Shown here piece after piece: positions 9,141-18,791 of a stretch of 64,000 nucleotides of DNA. The position numbers and the translations under genes were made by a program. Each line of letters begins with the position of its first letter. The first letter of the stretch is position 1. The DNA is from Pseudoduganella flava. Its GTDB lineage: Bacteria > Pseudomonadota > Gammaproteobacteria > Burkholderiales > Burkholderiaceae_D. Under the pieces are notes generated by a model. That model had not been told where the DNA came from. It made no database searches and was given only the letters and a program-made list of their open reading frames with translations. The stretch lies in the NCBI RefSeq assembly GCF_007830495.1, contig NZ_VLKW01000002.1, forward strand, positions 766,270-830,269, given 5' to 3'.

Positions 9141-9811
9141 TTGGCCCGCCCGTGCATCATCAACGGCAGCGCGCCCAGTTCGCGCGCATTCAGCCGCTGC
9201 ATCGCGTTCGCGGCCAGCATCGTGAGGAGGCCGTCGCTGATCGCGATCGGCACCTGCGTCAATGCGAAGATGCCGGCGAACTTGACGAACGACGCGGTGA
9301 AGCCGCCCACGGCGTCGGGGAACGCCCAGGCCAGTTGGGCCGACGTGGTGACATAGGTGGTGAGGTCGCCCAGGCAGGCGCCGAGGAAGACGGCAAAGGC
9401 GCGCCCCAGCCCGACGCCGACGCAGGCGCGGAACACGCCGAACGCCACGAACGGGCCGACGATCGCCATCGAGAACACGTTGGCGCCCAATGTCGTCAGG
9501 CCGCCGTGCGCGAGGAGCAGTGCCTGGAACAGCAGCACGACGAAGCCCACGGGGATCATCGCCATCGGTCCGAACAGCAGGGCGCCCAGGCCGACACCGG
9601 TCGGGTGCGACGAACTGCCCGTCACCGACGGCAGCTTCAGGGCGGACAGCAGGAACGTGAACGCGGCGGCCACGCCCAGCAGCATGCGTCGCTCCGGGTG
9701 GGCGCGCAGGTCGCGCCCGATGACGCGCGTGCCCCACGCCACGAAAGGCAGCGACACGACAGTCCACCCGAGCGCATGCGCCGGTGGCAGGAAACCTTCC
9801 ATGATATGCAT
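9137..9811 (-). CDS. cbiM: Cobalt transporter substrate-binding membrane protein CbiM
   Basis: The S-component for cobalt(II). The 224-residue protein begins with MHIMEGFLPP, the family's metal-binding N-terminus, which fixes the start at 9811; a GGGAGG ribosome binding site lies seven bases upstream. SSSHPTGVGLGA and the conserved hydrophobic segments fit CbiM. It is the first gene of the B12 operon and is preceded by a cobalamin riboswitch. Confidence 0.95.
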   Translation of the reverse strand: MHIMEGFLPPAHALGWTVVSLPFVAWGTRVIGRDLRAHPERRMLLGVAAAFTFLLSALKLPSVTGSSSHPTGVGLGALLFGPMAMIPVGFVVLLFQALLLAHGGLTTLGANVFSMAIVGPFVAFGVFRACVGVGLGRAFAVFLGACLGDLTTYVTTSAQLAWAFPDAVGGFTASFVKFAGIFALTQVPIAISDGLLTMLAANAMQRLNARELGALPLMMHGRAK

Positions 9812-9942
9812 TCGAATCCTCCCGTCGAATGGTTCATACGACACCATCGGGGGGATGCGACAAGACGCCGACACGGGAAGTCGGTACACCGATCCGGTCG
9901 ACAGCTTTTTCCCGTCACCCCGGGGAATGGTGCTGATTGTTC

Positions 9943-10114
9943 TGGGCCGGTATTCTGGCTCGCCGTCGTTCTTCTCCGAGCCTTCCCATGGCGTAGCCAC
10001 AGTGGCGGTGTTCGGAGTCGTCAGGCTTACAGCAGCGGGGGCTGCACCGGAATGACCGCCAAAGCTATGCAGGACAAAGCTAAGCAAAGCTGGCGGTGGC
10101 ACCGGTTTCCCGTT
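9943..10114 (-). promoter_or_regulatory. Cobalamin riboswitch
   Basis: On the minus strand the leader of cbiM contains the ordered conserved blocks of an adenosylcobalamin aptamer: GGGAAACCGGTG (about 10100-10111), TTCCGGTGCAGCCCCCGC, the B12 box GCCACTGTGG (9995-10008 region), CATGGGAAGG and GAGCCAGAATACCGGCC (9945-9963). It should lower expression of the whole cbiMNQO-cob operon when B12 is abundant. The expression platform lies in 9812-9942 and was not resolved. Confidence 0.95.
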
Positions 10115-10379
10115 TAACGCCGCACTCCGGTCGGAGAGCGGCGCACCCAAGATGCCGATTTTACACGGGCGGTGGGGTTTGTGCCAGGGAATGTCGGCGC
10201 GGCGCGGCACTTGCTGGAGGCGGTCGCGGCGACGCGCGATGACAATTTGCCGACAAATCCCGGATAGATCCCCCGCTCGCGTTTGCCATACTGATCCGGC
10301 CAGGCTCCCACGACTCCAATCGCGACGGGCGCCGGCACGGACATCCATTCAACGCAGTACCAGGTGAAGGAGCTCGATC

Positions 10380-12080
10380 ATGGTGTATCGCAGGCGCGAT
10401 TTCGATGGCAATGGCAGGGCGGACATACCGGTCAGCAGCCCGTGGGGGCTGGGGTTGCTGACCTTCGACGGCAGCACGATCACATCCCCCGTAATGGCGG
10501 CGAACGGCACCCGCTTCGGCGGCTGGCTGCTCAACAGCGCCGACAACCGCTTCGACCTGATCGGCGATTTCGACGGCGACGGCCGCGCCGAAATGCTCGT
10601 CACGAGCCCGTGGGGCATTGCGCTGCTGCGCAAGGAAGGCGGCAGCTTCACGCCGGTGGTGATGGCGGCGAACGGCACGCGCTTCGGCGGCTGGCTGCTG
10701 AACACGGCCGACAACCGCTTCGGCCCGATCGGCGACTTCGACGGCGATGGCCACGACGAGATCCTCGTCACGAGCCCGTGGGGCATCGGCATCTTCAAGC
10801 TCTCCGGCAGCACGTTCACGGTGCCGATGATGGCGGCGAACGGCACCCGCTTCGCCAACTGGCCCATCAACACGGCGGAAGACCGCTACAGCGCGGTGGG
10901 CGACCTGGATGGCGACGGCCGCGAGGAACTGGTCGTCACCAGCAGCTGGGGCCTGGGCGTCTTCAGGCTGTCCAATGGCGCATTCCAGGTGCCGGTGATG
11001 TCGCCGAACGGCACGCGCTTCGGCGGCTGGCTGCTGAACACGGGCGACAACCACATCGTCACCGTCACCGACTTCGACGGCGGCGGGCGCTCGGAAATCG
11101 TGATCACGAGCCCGTGGGGCCTGGGCGTGCTGGAAATGTCCGGCGCGACCCTGAACGCGAAGATGATGGCGCCGAACGGCACGCGCTTCGGCGACTGGCT
11201 GCTCAATACGCTGGACAACCGCATCATCGCCGCGGCCGACATGGATGGCGACGGCCGCAACGAGCTGTTCGTCGCCAGCCCATGGGGCATCGGCGTGCTG
11301 AAGTACACCGGTACGAGCTTCACCTCGACGATGCTGGCGCCGAACGGTACCCGCTTCGGCGGCTGGTTGCTGAACACGGCGGACAACCGCTTCGACGCGG
11401 TGGCCGACTTCACCGGCGACGGCCGGGCGGACGTGCTGGTGACGAGCCCGTGGGGCCTGGGCATCCTGCGTCTCGCGGGGCCGACGATGGAAGCGGCGAC
11501 GATGGCGCCGAACGGCACCCGCTTCGGCGGCTGGCTGCTGAACACGGCGGACAACCGCTTCGAGATCGGCGAGCAGACGGTGCGGCTGCACCTGAAGATC
11601 CTCACCGATCCCACCGTCGGCGTCGCCACGATGGTGCGCTCGATGCAGCGCGTGTACGAGGCGGTGGGCTTGCGCGTCCACCACGTCAGCACCGAGCGCC
11701 TGGACCTGCCGGCGCTGAACGACGTCGACGTCGGCGGGTGCACGCTCGGCAGCACCACCGGCGAGCAGAACGACCTGTTCGCGCACCGCAACAACGCATG
11801 GGGCACGGACGTCGTCGTGTACCTCGTGCGCAGCACGGTCCCCGTGTACAACGGCTGTGCGTCGCATCCGGCCGGGCAGCCCGGCGCCGTCGTCGCATCG
11901 ATCGCCACCGAGTGGACGTTGGGCCACGAAGTCGGGCACGTGCTGGGCCTGCGGCACGTGGACGACAACAACCGGCTGATGACGGGGAACGGCACGTCGA
12001 ACATCACCAACCCGCCGCCGGACCTGATCTCGACGGAAGTGAACACGATGCGTGCCAGCACGCTCAGTTTCGCCACCTGA
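10380..12080 (+). CDS. Seven-repeat propeller-like protein with C-terminal zinc metalloprotease domain
   Basis: A 566-residue protein of unrecognised specific family. Residues 6-395 consist of alternating FG-GAP/VCBS-type blocks (DFDGDGRAE..LVTSPWG) and NGTRFGGWLLNTADNRF blocks, seven of each with a period of exactly 56 residues, suggesting a seven-bladed calcium-binding propeller closed by joining first and last half-repeats. Residues 400-566 form a second domain with the zincin motif HEVGHVLGLRH (516-526). No signal peptide is visible: the protein starts directly within the first repeat. AAGGAG lies eight bases before the ATG. A HEAT-repeat gene follows 15 bases later. Protease activity is inferred from the motif only. 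Confidence 0.8.
   Translation: MVYRRRDFDGNGRADIPVSSPWGLGLLTFDGSTITSPVMAANGTRFGGWLLNSADNRFDLIGDFDGDGRAEMLVTSPWGIALLRKEGGSFTPVVMAANGTRFGGWLLNTADNRFGPIGDFDGDGHDEILVTSPWGIGIFKLSGSTFTVPMMAANGTRFANWPINTAEDRYSAVGDLDGDGREELVVTSSWGLGVFRLSNGAFQVPVMSPNGTRFGGWLLNTGDNHIVTVTDFDGGGRSEIVITSPWGLGVLEMSGATLNAKMMAPNGTRFGDWLLNTLDNRIIAAADMDGDGRNELFVASPWGIGVLKYTGTSFTSTMLAPNGTRFGGWLLNTADNRFDAVADFTGDGRADVLVTSPWGLGILRLAGPTMEAATMAPNGTRFGGWLLNTADNRFEIGEQTVRLHLKILTDPTVGVATMVRSMQRVYEAVGLRVHHVSTERLDLPALNDVDVGGCTLGSTTGEQNDLFAHRNNAWGTDVVVYLVRSTVPVYNGCASHPAGQPGAVVASIATEWTLGHEVGHVLGLRHVDDNNRLMTGNGTSNITNPPPDLISTEVNTMRASTLSFAT
10395..11563 (+). repeat. In-frame 168-bp tandem repeats encoding the propeller blades
   Basis: The block AACGGCAC[C/G]CGCTTCGGC recurs at 10503, 10671, 10839, 11007, 11175, 11343 and 11511, exactly 168 bp apart each time. 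DNA identity between units is visibly high, with near-identical codons in the conserved half, which suggests recent amplification or ongoing homogenisation. The coding frame is kept throughout. Confidence 0.97.
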
Positions 12081-12095
12081 CAAGGAGAACACGCG

Positions 12096-12551
12096 ATGAC
12101 CATCACCATCAAGGAAGTACGCGCCTGGCTCGACGCGGAGGAACCCGATTACGCCGCCGCTGCGAACGCGCTGGGCGACGCCGCGCAGCCCGTGCTGCTG
12201 CAACTGATCCAGGGCGGCGACCCGGCGCTGGCCAGCAAGGCCACGTATCTCGCCAGCCTGCTGCCCGGCCAGGCCGGCGCGCTGCAGGCGCTGAAGGCGG
12301 CCCATGCGACGGGGGCGCCGCTGTTGAAAGTGGCGGCGGCATCGGCGCTGCGCAACCTGCAGGCCGATGCGGCGGGCGAGATGTTCGACGTGCTGCACGC
12401 GGACGCCGATGCGGGCGTGCGCAAGGTGGCGCTGCGCTCGGCCGTGGGCTTGTCCGCGCCGCGCGTGCAGCAGCGCCTGCGCCAGCTGGCACAGGACGAT
12501 CCGGCGCCGTTCGTGCGCGCGCTGGCCGCGCAGGTCGCCGACAAGCAGTAG
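12096..12551 (+). CDS. HEAT-repeat protein
   Basis: A 151-residue, alanine-rich, all-helical protein with repeated pairs of amphipathic helices of HEAT type (for example LLKVAAASALRNL and GVRKVALRSAVGL). There is no signal peptide or membrane segment. It follows the propeller-metalloprotease gene by 15 bases with AAGGAGA as ribosome binding site, so the two are probably co-transcribed. HEAT proteins serve as protein-binding scaffolds; a partner role for the upstream protein is inference. Confidence 0.78.
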   Translation: MTITIKEVRAWLDAEEPDYAAAANALGDAAQPVLLQLIQGGDPALASKATYLASLLPGQAGALQALKAAHATGAPLLKVAAASALRNLQADAAGEMFDVLHADADAGVRKVALRSAVGLSAPRVQQRLRQLAQDDPAPFVRALAAQVADKQ

Positions 12552-12667
12552 ACCAGCACACAACGGGCAGGGGGCGGCGCCGCCCGCAAAGTAGAGCGGG
12601 CGACGCCGTTTTATGGTCAAATGCGGCTGTTTGCCGACCATTCTTTCCTGACCTTCCACCGTTGCCC

Positions 12668-14506
12668 GTGAACCGCGTCGTTACCGCCACCTGCCTCATT
12701 GCCATCCTCCACTTCGGCCGCGGCGTGCTGCAGCCCATCGTCCTCGCGCTGGTGCTGAGCCTTGCGCTGGCCCCGCTGATCCGCGCGATCGGCACGCTGG
12801 GCCTGGCGCGCGTGCATGCGATCTTCGCCGCGCTGGCGCTCGTGTTCGCGGCGGTGGCCGCGGCGGGCACCGTGCTGGGCGCGCAGATGCTGGCATTGAC
12901 GGCCGAGCTGCCGCAATACCGCGCCGAGATCCGCGCCAAGCTGGAAGAAGTGCGCGTGCTGACCGAACAGCCGCTGGCGCGCCTGCCGGCGGACCTGCTG
13001 GGCGACGAACCTTTGGCCGGCGGTCACGATGGCGCCGCCACGCTGCCGGCAGGCGCCGTGCAACCCGTGCCCGTCGAGATCCGCACCCGCGCGACAACCC
13101 AGGACACCTTGGCGAAAGCCGTCGCCGTCGTCTCGGGCCCGCTGGGCGCCGCGGGCCTCGTGCTCGTGCTGCTGATCTTCATCCTGCTCGACCATGAAAA
13201 CCTGCGCGACCGCATCATCCGCCTGACGGGCCAGCGCGAAGTGAGCCGCACGATCCGCGGGCTGGAAGACGCGGCGCACGGCGTGTCGCGCTTCTTCTTT
13301 TCGCAGTTCGTCGTGAACCTCGTGTTCGGCGCCGTGAGCGGCATCGCGCTGTGGCTGCTCGGCTTGCCGCATGCGGCGCTGTGGGGCGCGCTGTGCGCCG
13401 TGCTGCGCTTCGTGCCGTACATCGGCGCGCTGATCGCCGCCGCCGGCATCGGGCTGTTCGCCGCGGCCGTCGATCCCGGCTGGGCGCTGGCCGTCTATGC
13501 CATGGTGCTGTTCGGCGTGCTGGAAGTGCTGGTCGCGAACGTCGTCGAACCGCGCGTGTACGGCCACAGCTCCGGCATGTCGCCGCTGGCCGTGATCGTG
13601 TCGGCGCTGTTCTGGAGCGCTCTGTGGGGGCCGGTGGGCCTGCTGCTGTCGACACCGCTCACGCTGTGTCTCGTCGTCGCCGGGCGCTACATCAAGGAAC
13701 TGGAACCGGTCAGCATCCTGCTGGCCGAATCGCCGAACGCCAGCGACGCGCAGCGCTTCTACCACCGGGTGCTGTCCGGCGACGCGGCCGCGATCATCCG
13801 CGATGCCCGCGCCTTCCTGCGCAAGTACACGCTGGCGCGCTACTGCGACCAGGTGCTGTTGCCTGGGCTGGCGCTGGCCAGCGCCGACCTGCGCGGCAGC
13901 CAGGCCAGCCAGGACGTCGGCGCGCAGCAGCAGCGCCTGCGCGCGACGATCGCGATGGTGGCCGACACGCTCGATGCCGGCGCAGGTACTGCGGCGCGGC
14001 GCACAGGCCGGCGCAGCGTGTCGCTGCTCAACGAAACGATCGGCGCGCACTTGCGCCATGCGCGCGAGGAGCGCCTCGGCCGCTGGCAAGGTTCGCTCGA
14101 CGTGCCGGAGCGCTCGATCGTGCTGTGCGCCAGCCTGGAAGGGGTGCGCGAGGAATTCCTCAGCGAGCTGCTGGTGCTGGCATTGCGCGAGGCGGAAATC
14201 GACGCGCGTAGCGTGGTGCTGGGCAAGCCGGACGACGACGATCCGCCGGATGCCGAGCGTCTCGTCTCCAGCGTGATCGTCGCGTGGCCGATGGATACGG
14301 CGCCCGACGTGTGGTACGAAGCGGTTGCGCAGCTGCGCGACGTGCTGCCGGACGTCCCGCTGGTCACGATCCAGCCGCGTGGCATGGCTGAGATGGCCGA
14401 GAAGGCCGACCCCGGCGCGCTGGCGCAGCGGGTCGACCTGGTGCTGCAATCGTTCGAGGAAGCGCTGGCGTTCGTCGCTCCCGTGAAGTCGGCCAGCCAG
14501 CGCTGA
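12668..14506 (+). CDS. AI-2E/PerM family permease with extra C-terminal domain
   Basis: About 612 residues. The first ~370 carry the hydrophobic segments of the AI-2E exporter (PerM) family, including the LRFVPYIGALIAA and VVEPRVYGHSSGMSPL signatures. The remaining ~240 residues are soluble, start around DAQRFYHRVL, and contain a CheY-like alternating pattern (SIVLCASLEGV, SVIVAWPMD). Long forms of this family are known; the role of the tail is not. No ATG is available in frame near the N-terminus; GTG 12668 is used here and TTG 12662 is an alternative. Substrate is unknown and the AI-2 label should not be taken literally. Confidence 0.82.
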   Translation: MNRVVTATCLIAILHFGRGVLQPIVLALVLSLALAPLIRAIGTLGLARVHAIFAALALVFAAVAAAGTVLGAQMLALTAELPQYRAEIRAKLEEVRVLTEQPLARLPADLLGDEPLAGGHDGAATLPAGAVQPVPVEIRTRATTQDTLAKAVAVVSGPLGAAGLVLVLLIFILLDHENLRDRIIRLTGQREVSRTIRGLEDAAHGVSRFFFSQFVVNLVFGAVSGIALWLLGLPHAALWGALCAVLRFVPYIGALIAAAGIGLFAAAVDPGWALAVYAMVLFGVLEVLVANVVEPRVYGHSSGMSPLAVIVSALFWSALWGPVGLLLSTPLTLCLVVAGRYIKELEPVSILLAESPNASDAQRFYHRVLSGDAAAIIRDARAFLRKYTLARYCDQVLLPGLALASADLRGSQASQDVGAQQQRLRATIAMVADTLDAGAGTAARRTGRRSVSLLNETIGAHLRHAREERLGRWQGSLDVPERSIVLCASLEGVREEFLSELLVLALREAEIDARSVVLGKPDDDDPPDAERLVSSVIVAWPMDTAPDVWYEAVAQLRDVLPDVPLVTIQPRGMAEMAEKADPGALAQRVDLVLQSFEEALAFVAPVKSASQR

Positions 14507-14518
14507 CAGGACTGGCGG

Positions 14519-15838
14519 TCAGCGCGCCGCCAGCACCGTGCCCGCCGCCTCGCCAAAACCGATGCGCGGCAACCCCGCCCGCACGGCGCGGGCACGCAGC
14601 ACCACCGTGTCGCCGTCTTCTAGGAACGTGCGCTGTTCGCCGTTCGGCAGCGCGATCGACTGCTTGCCGCCCCCCGTCAGTTCCAGCAGCGAGCCGGCGG
14701 CTTCCGGTTCCGGGCCGGACTGCGTGCCCGAGCCGAGCAGGTCGCCCGGGCGCAGGCCGCAGCCGTTGACGGTGTGGTGCGCCACCATCTGCGCGACGCT
14801 CCAGTACGAGTCGCGGAAGTTCGAACGCGAGATCGTCGCCGGGGCCTGGCCGGCCGCGCGCATCGCCGCGGTCTGCAGCAGCACTTCCAGTTCGATGTCG
14901 AACGCGCCCGTTTCGCGCAGCGCCGGGTAGTCGAGGTAGGACAGCGGTTGCGGATCGGCCGCGTCGCGGCGCCACGCGGCGCGGTACGGCGCCAGCGCTT
15001 CGGTCGTGACGATCCACGGCGAGATCGTCGATGCGAAGTTCTTCGCAAGGAAAGGCCCCAGCGGCTGGTATTCCCACGCCTGCAGGTCGCGCGCGGACCA
15101 GTCGTTCAGCAGGCACAGGCCGAACACGTGCTCGTCGGCCTCCGCCACGGGAATCGGCTCGCCGTCCGCATTGCCGGTGCCGATGAAGATGCCCACTTCG
15201 AGCTCGTAGTCGAGCCGCTTGCTGGGGCCGAAGTGGGGTACCGTGCCGCCCGTGGCGGGTCGCGTCTGGCCTTGCGGCCGCCGGAATGCCTGGCCCGAGA
15301 CGCCGATCGACGACGCCCGGCCGTGGTAGCCGATCGGCACCCATTTGTAGTTCGGCAGCAGCGGCTCGTCGGGGCGGAACAGGCGGCCGACGGCGGTGGC
15401 GTGGTGGATCGACGTATAGAAATCCGTGTAGTCGCCGATGCGCGCCGGCAGCGCATACTCGGCCTGCGTCTGCGGCACCAGCAGCTCCGGATGGGCCGGC
15501 GCATCGGCGCGCACGAAGCGCGACAGCGCCAGGCGCAGCGCCGACCAGGCCGCCGGCCCGGCGGCCATGAAGTCGTTCAGCGTGTCGCGCGCGGCCAATG
15601 CCAATGCGGCGCGTGCGGTGTCGTCGAACTGCGCGTCAAGCGCGCTGCCGTGCAGCGCGGCCAGGTCCAGCACCTGGTCGCCGATCGCGACACCGCCGCG
15701 CAGCGGCTCATCGCTGCCGGCACGGCGGAACACGCCGAACGGCAGGTTCTGGATCGGGAAGTCGCTGGCGGTATCGTTCGCCGAGCTTACCCAGCTGGCC
15801 AGCGCCGGATCGTGGGTTTCGTTCAGTGCGATCGTCAT
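14519..15838 (-). CDS. fahA: Fumarylacetoacetase
   Basis: Last step of tyrosine/homogentisate catabolism: hydrolysis of 4-fumarylacetoacetate to fumarate and acetoacetate. The 439-residue protein shows the N-terminal FAH domain ([21 protein letters not shown]) and the catalytic/metal-binding core ([34 protein letters not shown]). It overlaps hmgA by ATGA, so both enzymes are translated from one message under the likely control of the divergent LysR gene. Confidence 0.96.
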   Translation of the reverse strand: MTIALNETHDPALASWVSSANDTASDFPIQNLPFGVFRRAGSDEPLRGGVAIGDQVLDLAALHGSALDAQFDDTARAALALAARDTLNDFMAAGPAAWSALRLALSRFVRADAPAHPELLVPQTQAEYALPARIGDYTDFYTSIHHATAVGRLFRPDEPLLPNYKWVPIGYHGRASSIGVSGQAFRRPQGQTRPATGGTVPHFGPSKRLDYELEVGIFIGTGNADGEPIPVAEADEHVFGLCLLNDWSARDLQAWEYQPLGPFLAKNFASTISPWIVTTEALAPYRAAWRRDAADPQPLSYLDYPALRETGAFDIELEVLLQTAAMRAAGQAPATISRSNFRDSYWSVAQMVAHHTVNGCGLRPGDLLGSGTQSGPEPEAAGSLLELTGGGKQSIALPNGEQRTFLEDGDTVVLRARAVRAGLPRIGFGEAAGTVLAAR

Positions 15839-17127
15839 GCCTGGGGTTCCTTGAAGTGCTTGCGGATGCCGGACCAGCATTCGTGGTAGTTCTTCTGCAG
15901 CAGCGGCGTGGCTAGCGCATGCGCGGTCGGGCGGATGATGTCGCGAGTCTCGAACATGAAGGCCATCGTCGCATCGACCTTGTGCGGCTGGCTTGTATCG
16001 GCCGCGCTGGCCTTGTCGAACGTGGCCGCATCGGGGCCGTGGCCGCTCATGCAGTTGTGCAGGCTCGCGCCGCCGGGCCGGAAGCCTTCCGCCTTCGCGT
16101 CGTACTGGCCCGCGATCAGGCCCATGAATTCGCTGGCGACGTTGCGGTGGAACCAGGGCGGGCGGAACGTGTCCTCGCCCACCAGCCAGCGGGGCGGGAA
16201 GATCACGAAGTCCAGCGTGTCGACGCCGGGCGTGTCGCTGGGGCTTTGCAGCACGAGGAAGATCGACGGGTCCGGGTGGTCGTAGCTGATCGAGCCGATC
16301 GTGTTGAAGTGGCGCAGGTCGTACTTGTACGGCGCGTAGTTGCCGTGCCATGCGACGACGTCCAGCGGCGAATGCCCGATCGGTGCGCGCCACAGGTTCC
16401 CGGCGAATTTGGTCACCAGTTCGAAGTCGCCCTCGCGGTCTTCGAAGGCCGCCTGCGGCGTCAGGAAGTCGCGCGGGTTGGCCAGGCCGTTCGAACCGAT
16501 CGGACCCAGGTCCGGCAGCTGCAGCAGCGCGCCGAAGTTCTCGCAGATGTAGCCGCGCGCCGCGCCGTCCGGCAGCGTGACCTGGAAGCGCACGCCGCGG
16601 GGGATCACGGCGATCTGCTGCGGTTCGATGTCCAGCACGCCCAGCTCCGTCGCAATCGACAGGCGCCCCTGTTCCGGCACGATCAGCAGCTCGCCGTCCG
16701 CATCGTAGAAATAGCGTCCGTCCATCGACCGGTTGGCCGCGTACAGGTGGATCGCGCAGCCGGCGTTGCCCGCCATCGTGACCCAGCCGTCGATGAAGTC
16801 GGTGGGGGCATCGGGCAGCGGCAGCGGGTCCCAGCGCAGCTGGTTCGGCGGCGCCGGCACGTCGTCGAAGCGGCTGACGATGCGGCCGTTGTCGATGCGT
16901 TCGAACGGCTGGTGCACGGCGGCGGGGCGGATGCGGTACAGCCAGCTGCGCCGGTTGTGCGCGCGCGGCGCCGTGAAGGCGGTGCCGGACAGCTGTTCGG
17001 CATACAGCCCGTGCGGCGCGCGCTGCGGCGAATTGCGGTGGGCGGGCAGGGCGCCCGGCACGGCTTCGGTGGCGAATTCGTTGCCGAAGCCGGACAGGTA
17101 GCCCGGATGCAGGTCAGGCGTATTCAT
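15835..17127 (-). CDS. hmgA: Homogentisate 1,2-dioxygenase
   Basis: Iron-dependent ring cleavage of homogentisate to maleylacetoacetate. The 430-residue protein begins with the family motif [13 protein letters not shown], then [24 protein letters not shown] and the metal-site region [10 protein letters not shown] and [11 protein letters not shown]. Start 17127 has TCCTC/GAGGAGA upstream. No maleylacetoacetate isomerase gene is visible in this operon, which contains only hmgA and fahA. Confidence 0.96.
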   Translation of the reverse strand: MNTPDLHPGYLSGFGNEFATEAVPGALPAHRNSPQRAPHGLYAEQLSGTAFTAPRAHNRRSWLYRIRPAAVHQPFERIDNGRIVSRFDDVPAPPNQLRWDPLPLPDAPTDFIDGWVTMAGNAGCAIHLYAANRSMDGRYFYDADGELLIVPEQGRLSIATELGVLDIEPQQIAVIPRGVRFQVTLPDGAARGYICENFGALLQLPDLGPIGSNGLANPRDFLTPQAAFEDREGDFELVTKFAGNLWRAPIGHSPLDVVAWHGNYAPYKYDLRHFNTIGSISYDHPDPSIFLVLQSPSDTPGVDTLDFVIFPPRWLVGEDTFRPPWFHRNVASEFMGLIAGQYDAKAEGFRPGGASLHNCMSGHGPDAATFDKASAADTSQPHKVDATMAFMFETRDIIRPTAHALATPLLQKNYHECWSGIRKHFKEPQA

Positions 17128-17175
17128 CGTGTCTCCTCGCTGGGATGATTTGCCGCACTGTAGTCGATTTCCGCC

Positions 17176-17211
17176 GTAAATGAGAAAATAGCCAGTATTT
17201 ACAATGTAAAT
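17176..17211. promoter_or_regulatory. ATTTAC/GTAAAT operator candidate between hmgA and its LysR gene
   Basis: The 93-bp divergent intergenic region holds ATTTAC-AAT-GTAAAT (17197-17211), a perfect 6-bp inverted repeat, and a further GTAAAT at 17176-17181 that pairs with the same ATTTAC. This matches the T-N11-A type dyads bound by LysR regulators and would be shared by the hmgA-fahA and lysR promoters. Binding is inferred. Confidence 0.6.
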
Positions 17212-17220
17212 GGAGGCCGC

Positions 17221-18129
17221 ATGGAGTTGCGCGAACTGGACCTCAACCTGCTGCTGGTATTCCAGGAAGTGTTCCGCGAACGCCGCATCTCGGCAGCGGC
17301 GCGCCGCCTGCGCGTGACGCAATCGGCCGTCAGCAATGCGCTGGCGCGGCTGCGGCGGGCCGTCGGCGACGAGCTGTTCGTGCGGACGGCCACGGGCATG
17401 CAGCCGACGCCATATGCGGAAGGGATGGCCGAACCGGTGGCGGCCGCGCTGGCGCACCTGGAGCAGGCGCTGGCGCCGCGCCAGGCGTTCGACCCGCAGG
17501 TAACGCGGCGCCGCTTCACGATCGCGATGACGGACGTCGGCGAGGTGTACTTCATGCCGCGGCTGGTCGAGCTGTGCGGTGCCGCCGCGCCCGGCGTCGA
17601 GATCGCATCGGTGCGCGCCGGCGGGGCCGGGCTGCGCGCCGAGATGGAAGCGGGGCGCATCGATCTCGCCATCGGCGCGTTCGACGATGCGCCCGGCGCG
17701 CTGTACCAGCGGCGCCTGTTCCGCCAGGAGTACGTGACGTTGCTGCGCGCCGGCCATCCGCTGGCCGACGGTGCGCTGACGATGAAGCGCTTCGCGCAGG
17801 CGCGCCACCTCGTCGTGGCCGCGCTGGAAAGCCCGTACGACCGCATCAACACGGCGTTGCATAAGGCCGGCATCCTGGCATCGAGCAGTTTTTCGGTGCC
17901 GCATTTCGCCGCGGCGCCGTACATCGTCGCCACCACCGATCTCGTCGTCACCGTGCCGCGCAAGCTGGCCGAGCGGGCGGCTGCGCCGTTCGGCCTCGTC
18001 TACGTGAAGTCGCCGCTGCGCCTGCCCGGCTTGCAGACCAATATGTTCTGGCACCGCCGTTACAACCAGAACGACGGCAACCGCTGGCTGCGCACGCTGG
18101 TGGCCGAAGCGTTCGGCGAACAGGCGTGA
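17221..18129 (+). CDS. LysR-family regulator of homogentisate genes
   Basis: A 302-residue LysR protein with an N-terminal winged HTH ([35 protein letters not shown] at about 27-46) and a PBP2-type effector domain from ~95 on. It is divergent from hmgA-fahA with 93 bp between them, the usual arrangement for a regulator acting on its neighbours. The inducer is probably a tyrosine-pathway intermediate (inference). Confidence 0.9.
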   Translation: MELRELDLNLLLVFQEVFRERRISAAARRLRVTQSAVSNALARLRRAVGDELFVRTATGMQPTPYAEGMAEPVAAALAHLEQALAPRQAFDPQVTRRRFTIAMTDVGEVYFMPRLVELCGAAAPGVEIASVRAGGAGLRAEMEAGRIDLAIGAFDDAPGALYQRRLFRQEYVTLLRAGHPLADGALTMKRFAQARHLVVAALESPYDRINTALHKAGILASSSFSVPHFAAAPYIVATTDLVVTVPRKLAERAAAPFGLVYVKSPLRLPGLQTNMFWHRRYNQNDGNRWLRTLVAEAFGEQA

Positions 18130-18140
18130 CCGTGTGCGCC

Positions 18141-18587
18141 CTAGTCGTTGATCTCCGCCTCGACCAGTTGCGCCAGCAGCGTCAGCGACTCCTGCCAGCC
18201 GAGGCAGCACGCTTCGGCGGGAATCGCCGCCGGGATGCCTTCCTGCCGGATGCGCACCTCGACACCGCAAAACACTTCGCGCAGCGTGACGGTCGTCTGC
18301 ATCCGGCCCGGCAGGTTCGGATCTTCGAACTCGGCCGAGTAACGCAGGCGCTCGCCCGGCCGCAGTTCCAGGTACTCGCCGCCGAACGAATGGCTGTGCC
18401 CCGTCGTGAAGTTCGTGAACGACATCCGGTAGCGGCCCCCTTCGCGTGCGTCGAGTTCATGCACGGTGCCGACGAAGCCGTGCGGCGGCAGCCATTTCGC
18501 AAACGCGGCCGGCGTGACGAAGGCGCGGTAGACGCGGTCGGGCGTTGCTTTCAGGACGCGGTGGAATTCAACGGTATTGGTGGACAT
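18141..18587 (-). CDS. SRPBCC / AHSA1-type small-ligand-binding protein
   Basis: A 148-residue START-like helix-grip protein. The N-terminal [19 protein letters not shown] strand-helix, [11 protein letters not shown] and the C-terminal helix [16 protein letters not shown] are typical of AHSA1/polyketide-cyclase-like SRPBCC proteins. These bind hydrophobic ligands; no specific substrate can be assigned. It converges on the LysR gene 11 bp away and has no obvious operon partner. Confidence 0.82.
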   Translation of the reverse strand: MSTNTVEFHRVLKATPDRVYRAFVTPAAFAKWLPPHGFVGTVHELDAREGGRYRMSFTNFTTGHSHSFGGEYLELRPGERLRYSAEFEDPNLPGRMQTTVTLREVFCGVEVRIRQEGIPAAIPAEACCLGWQESLTLLAQLVEAEIND

Positions 18588-18791
18588 GATGGTTTCCTTG
18601 GGTAGGCAGAGGACGACCCTCTGCCGCTACGACGTGGCAGGCCCGCGGAAATCGACACATCGCTGAAAAAAAGGTTCGTCGCGGACAGGAGCGACGAGCG
18701 CTTCGGATCGGCAGGTTGGCCGGGAGTATCGGCATGCTGTTCGCTGCCCGGCATCTCCTGGCGAAGAGATGAACACCGCGCTGATCTCTTC

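Noticed and set aside
10161..12659. An 832-codon minus-strand frame with repeated peptide units
   Set aside because: It is the antisense image of the 168-bp repeats in the propeller gene; periodicity is inherited from the real coding strand.
10364..14506. A single open frame of 1380 codons on the plus strand
   Set aside because: Its first ~770 codons are an Arg-rich shadow of the propeller and HEAT genes; only the part from about 12668 encodes a real protein (AI-2E-type permease).
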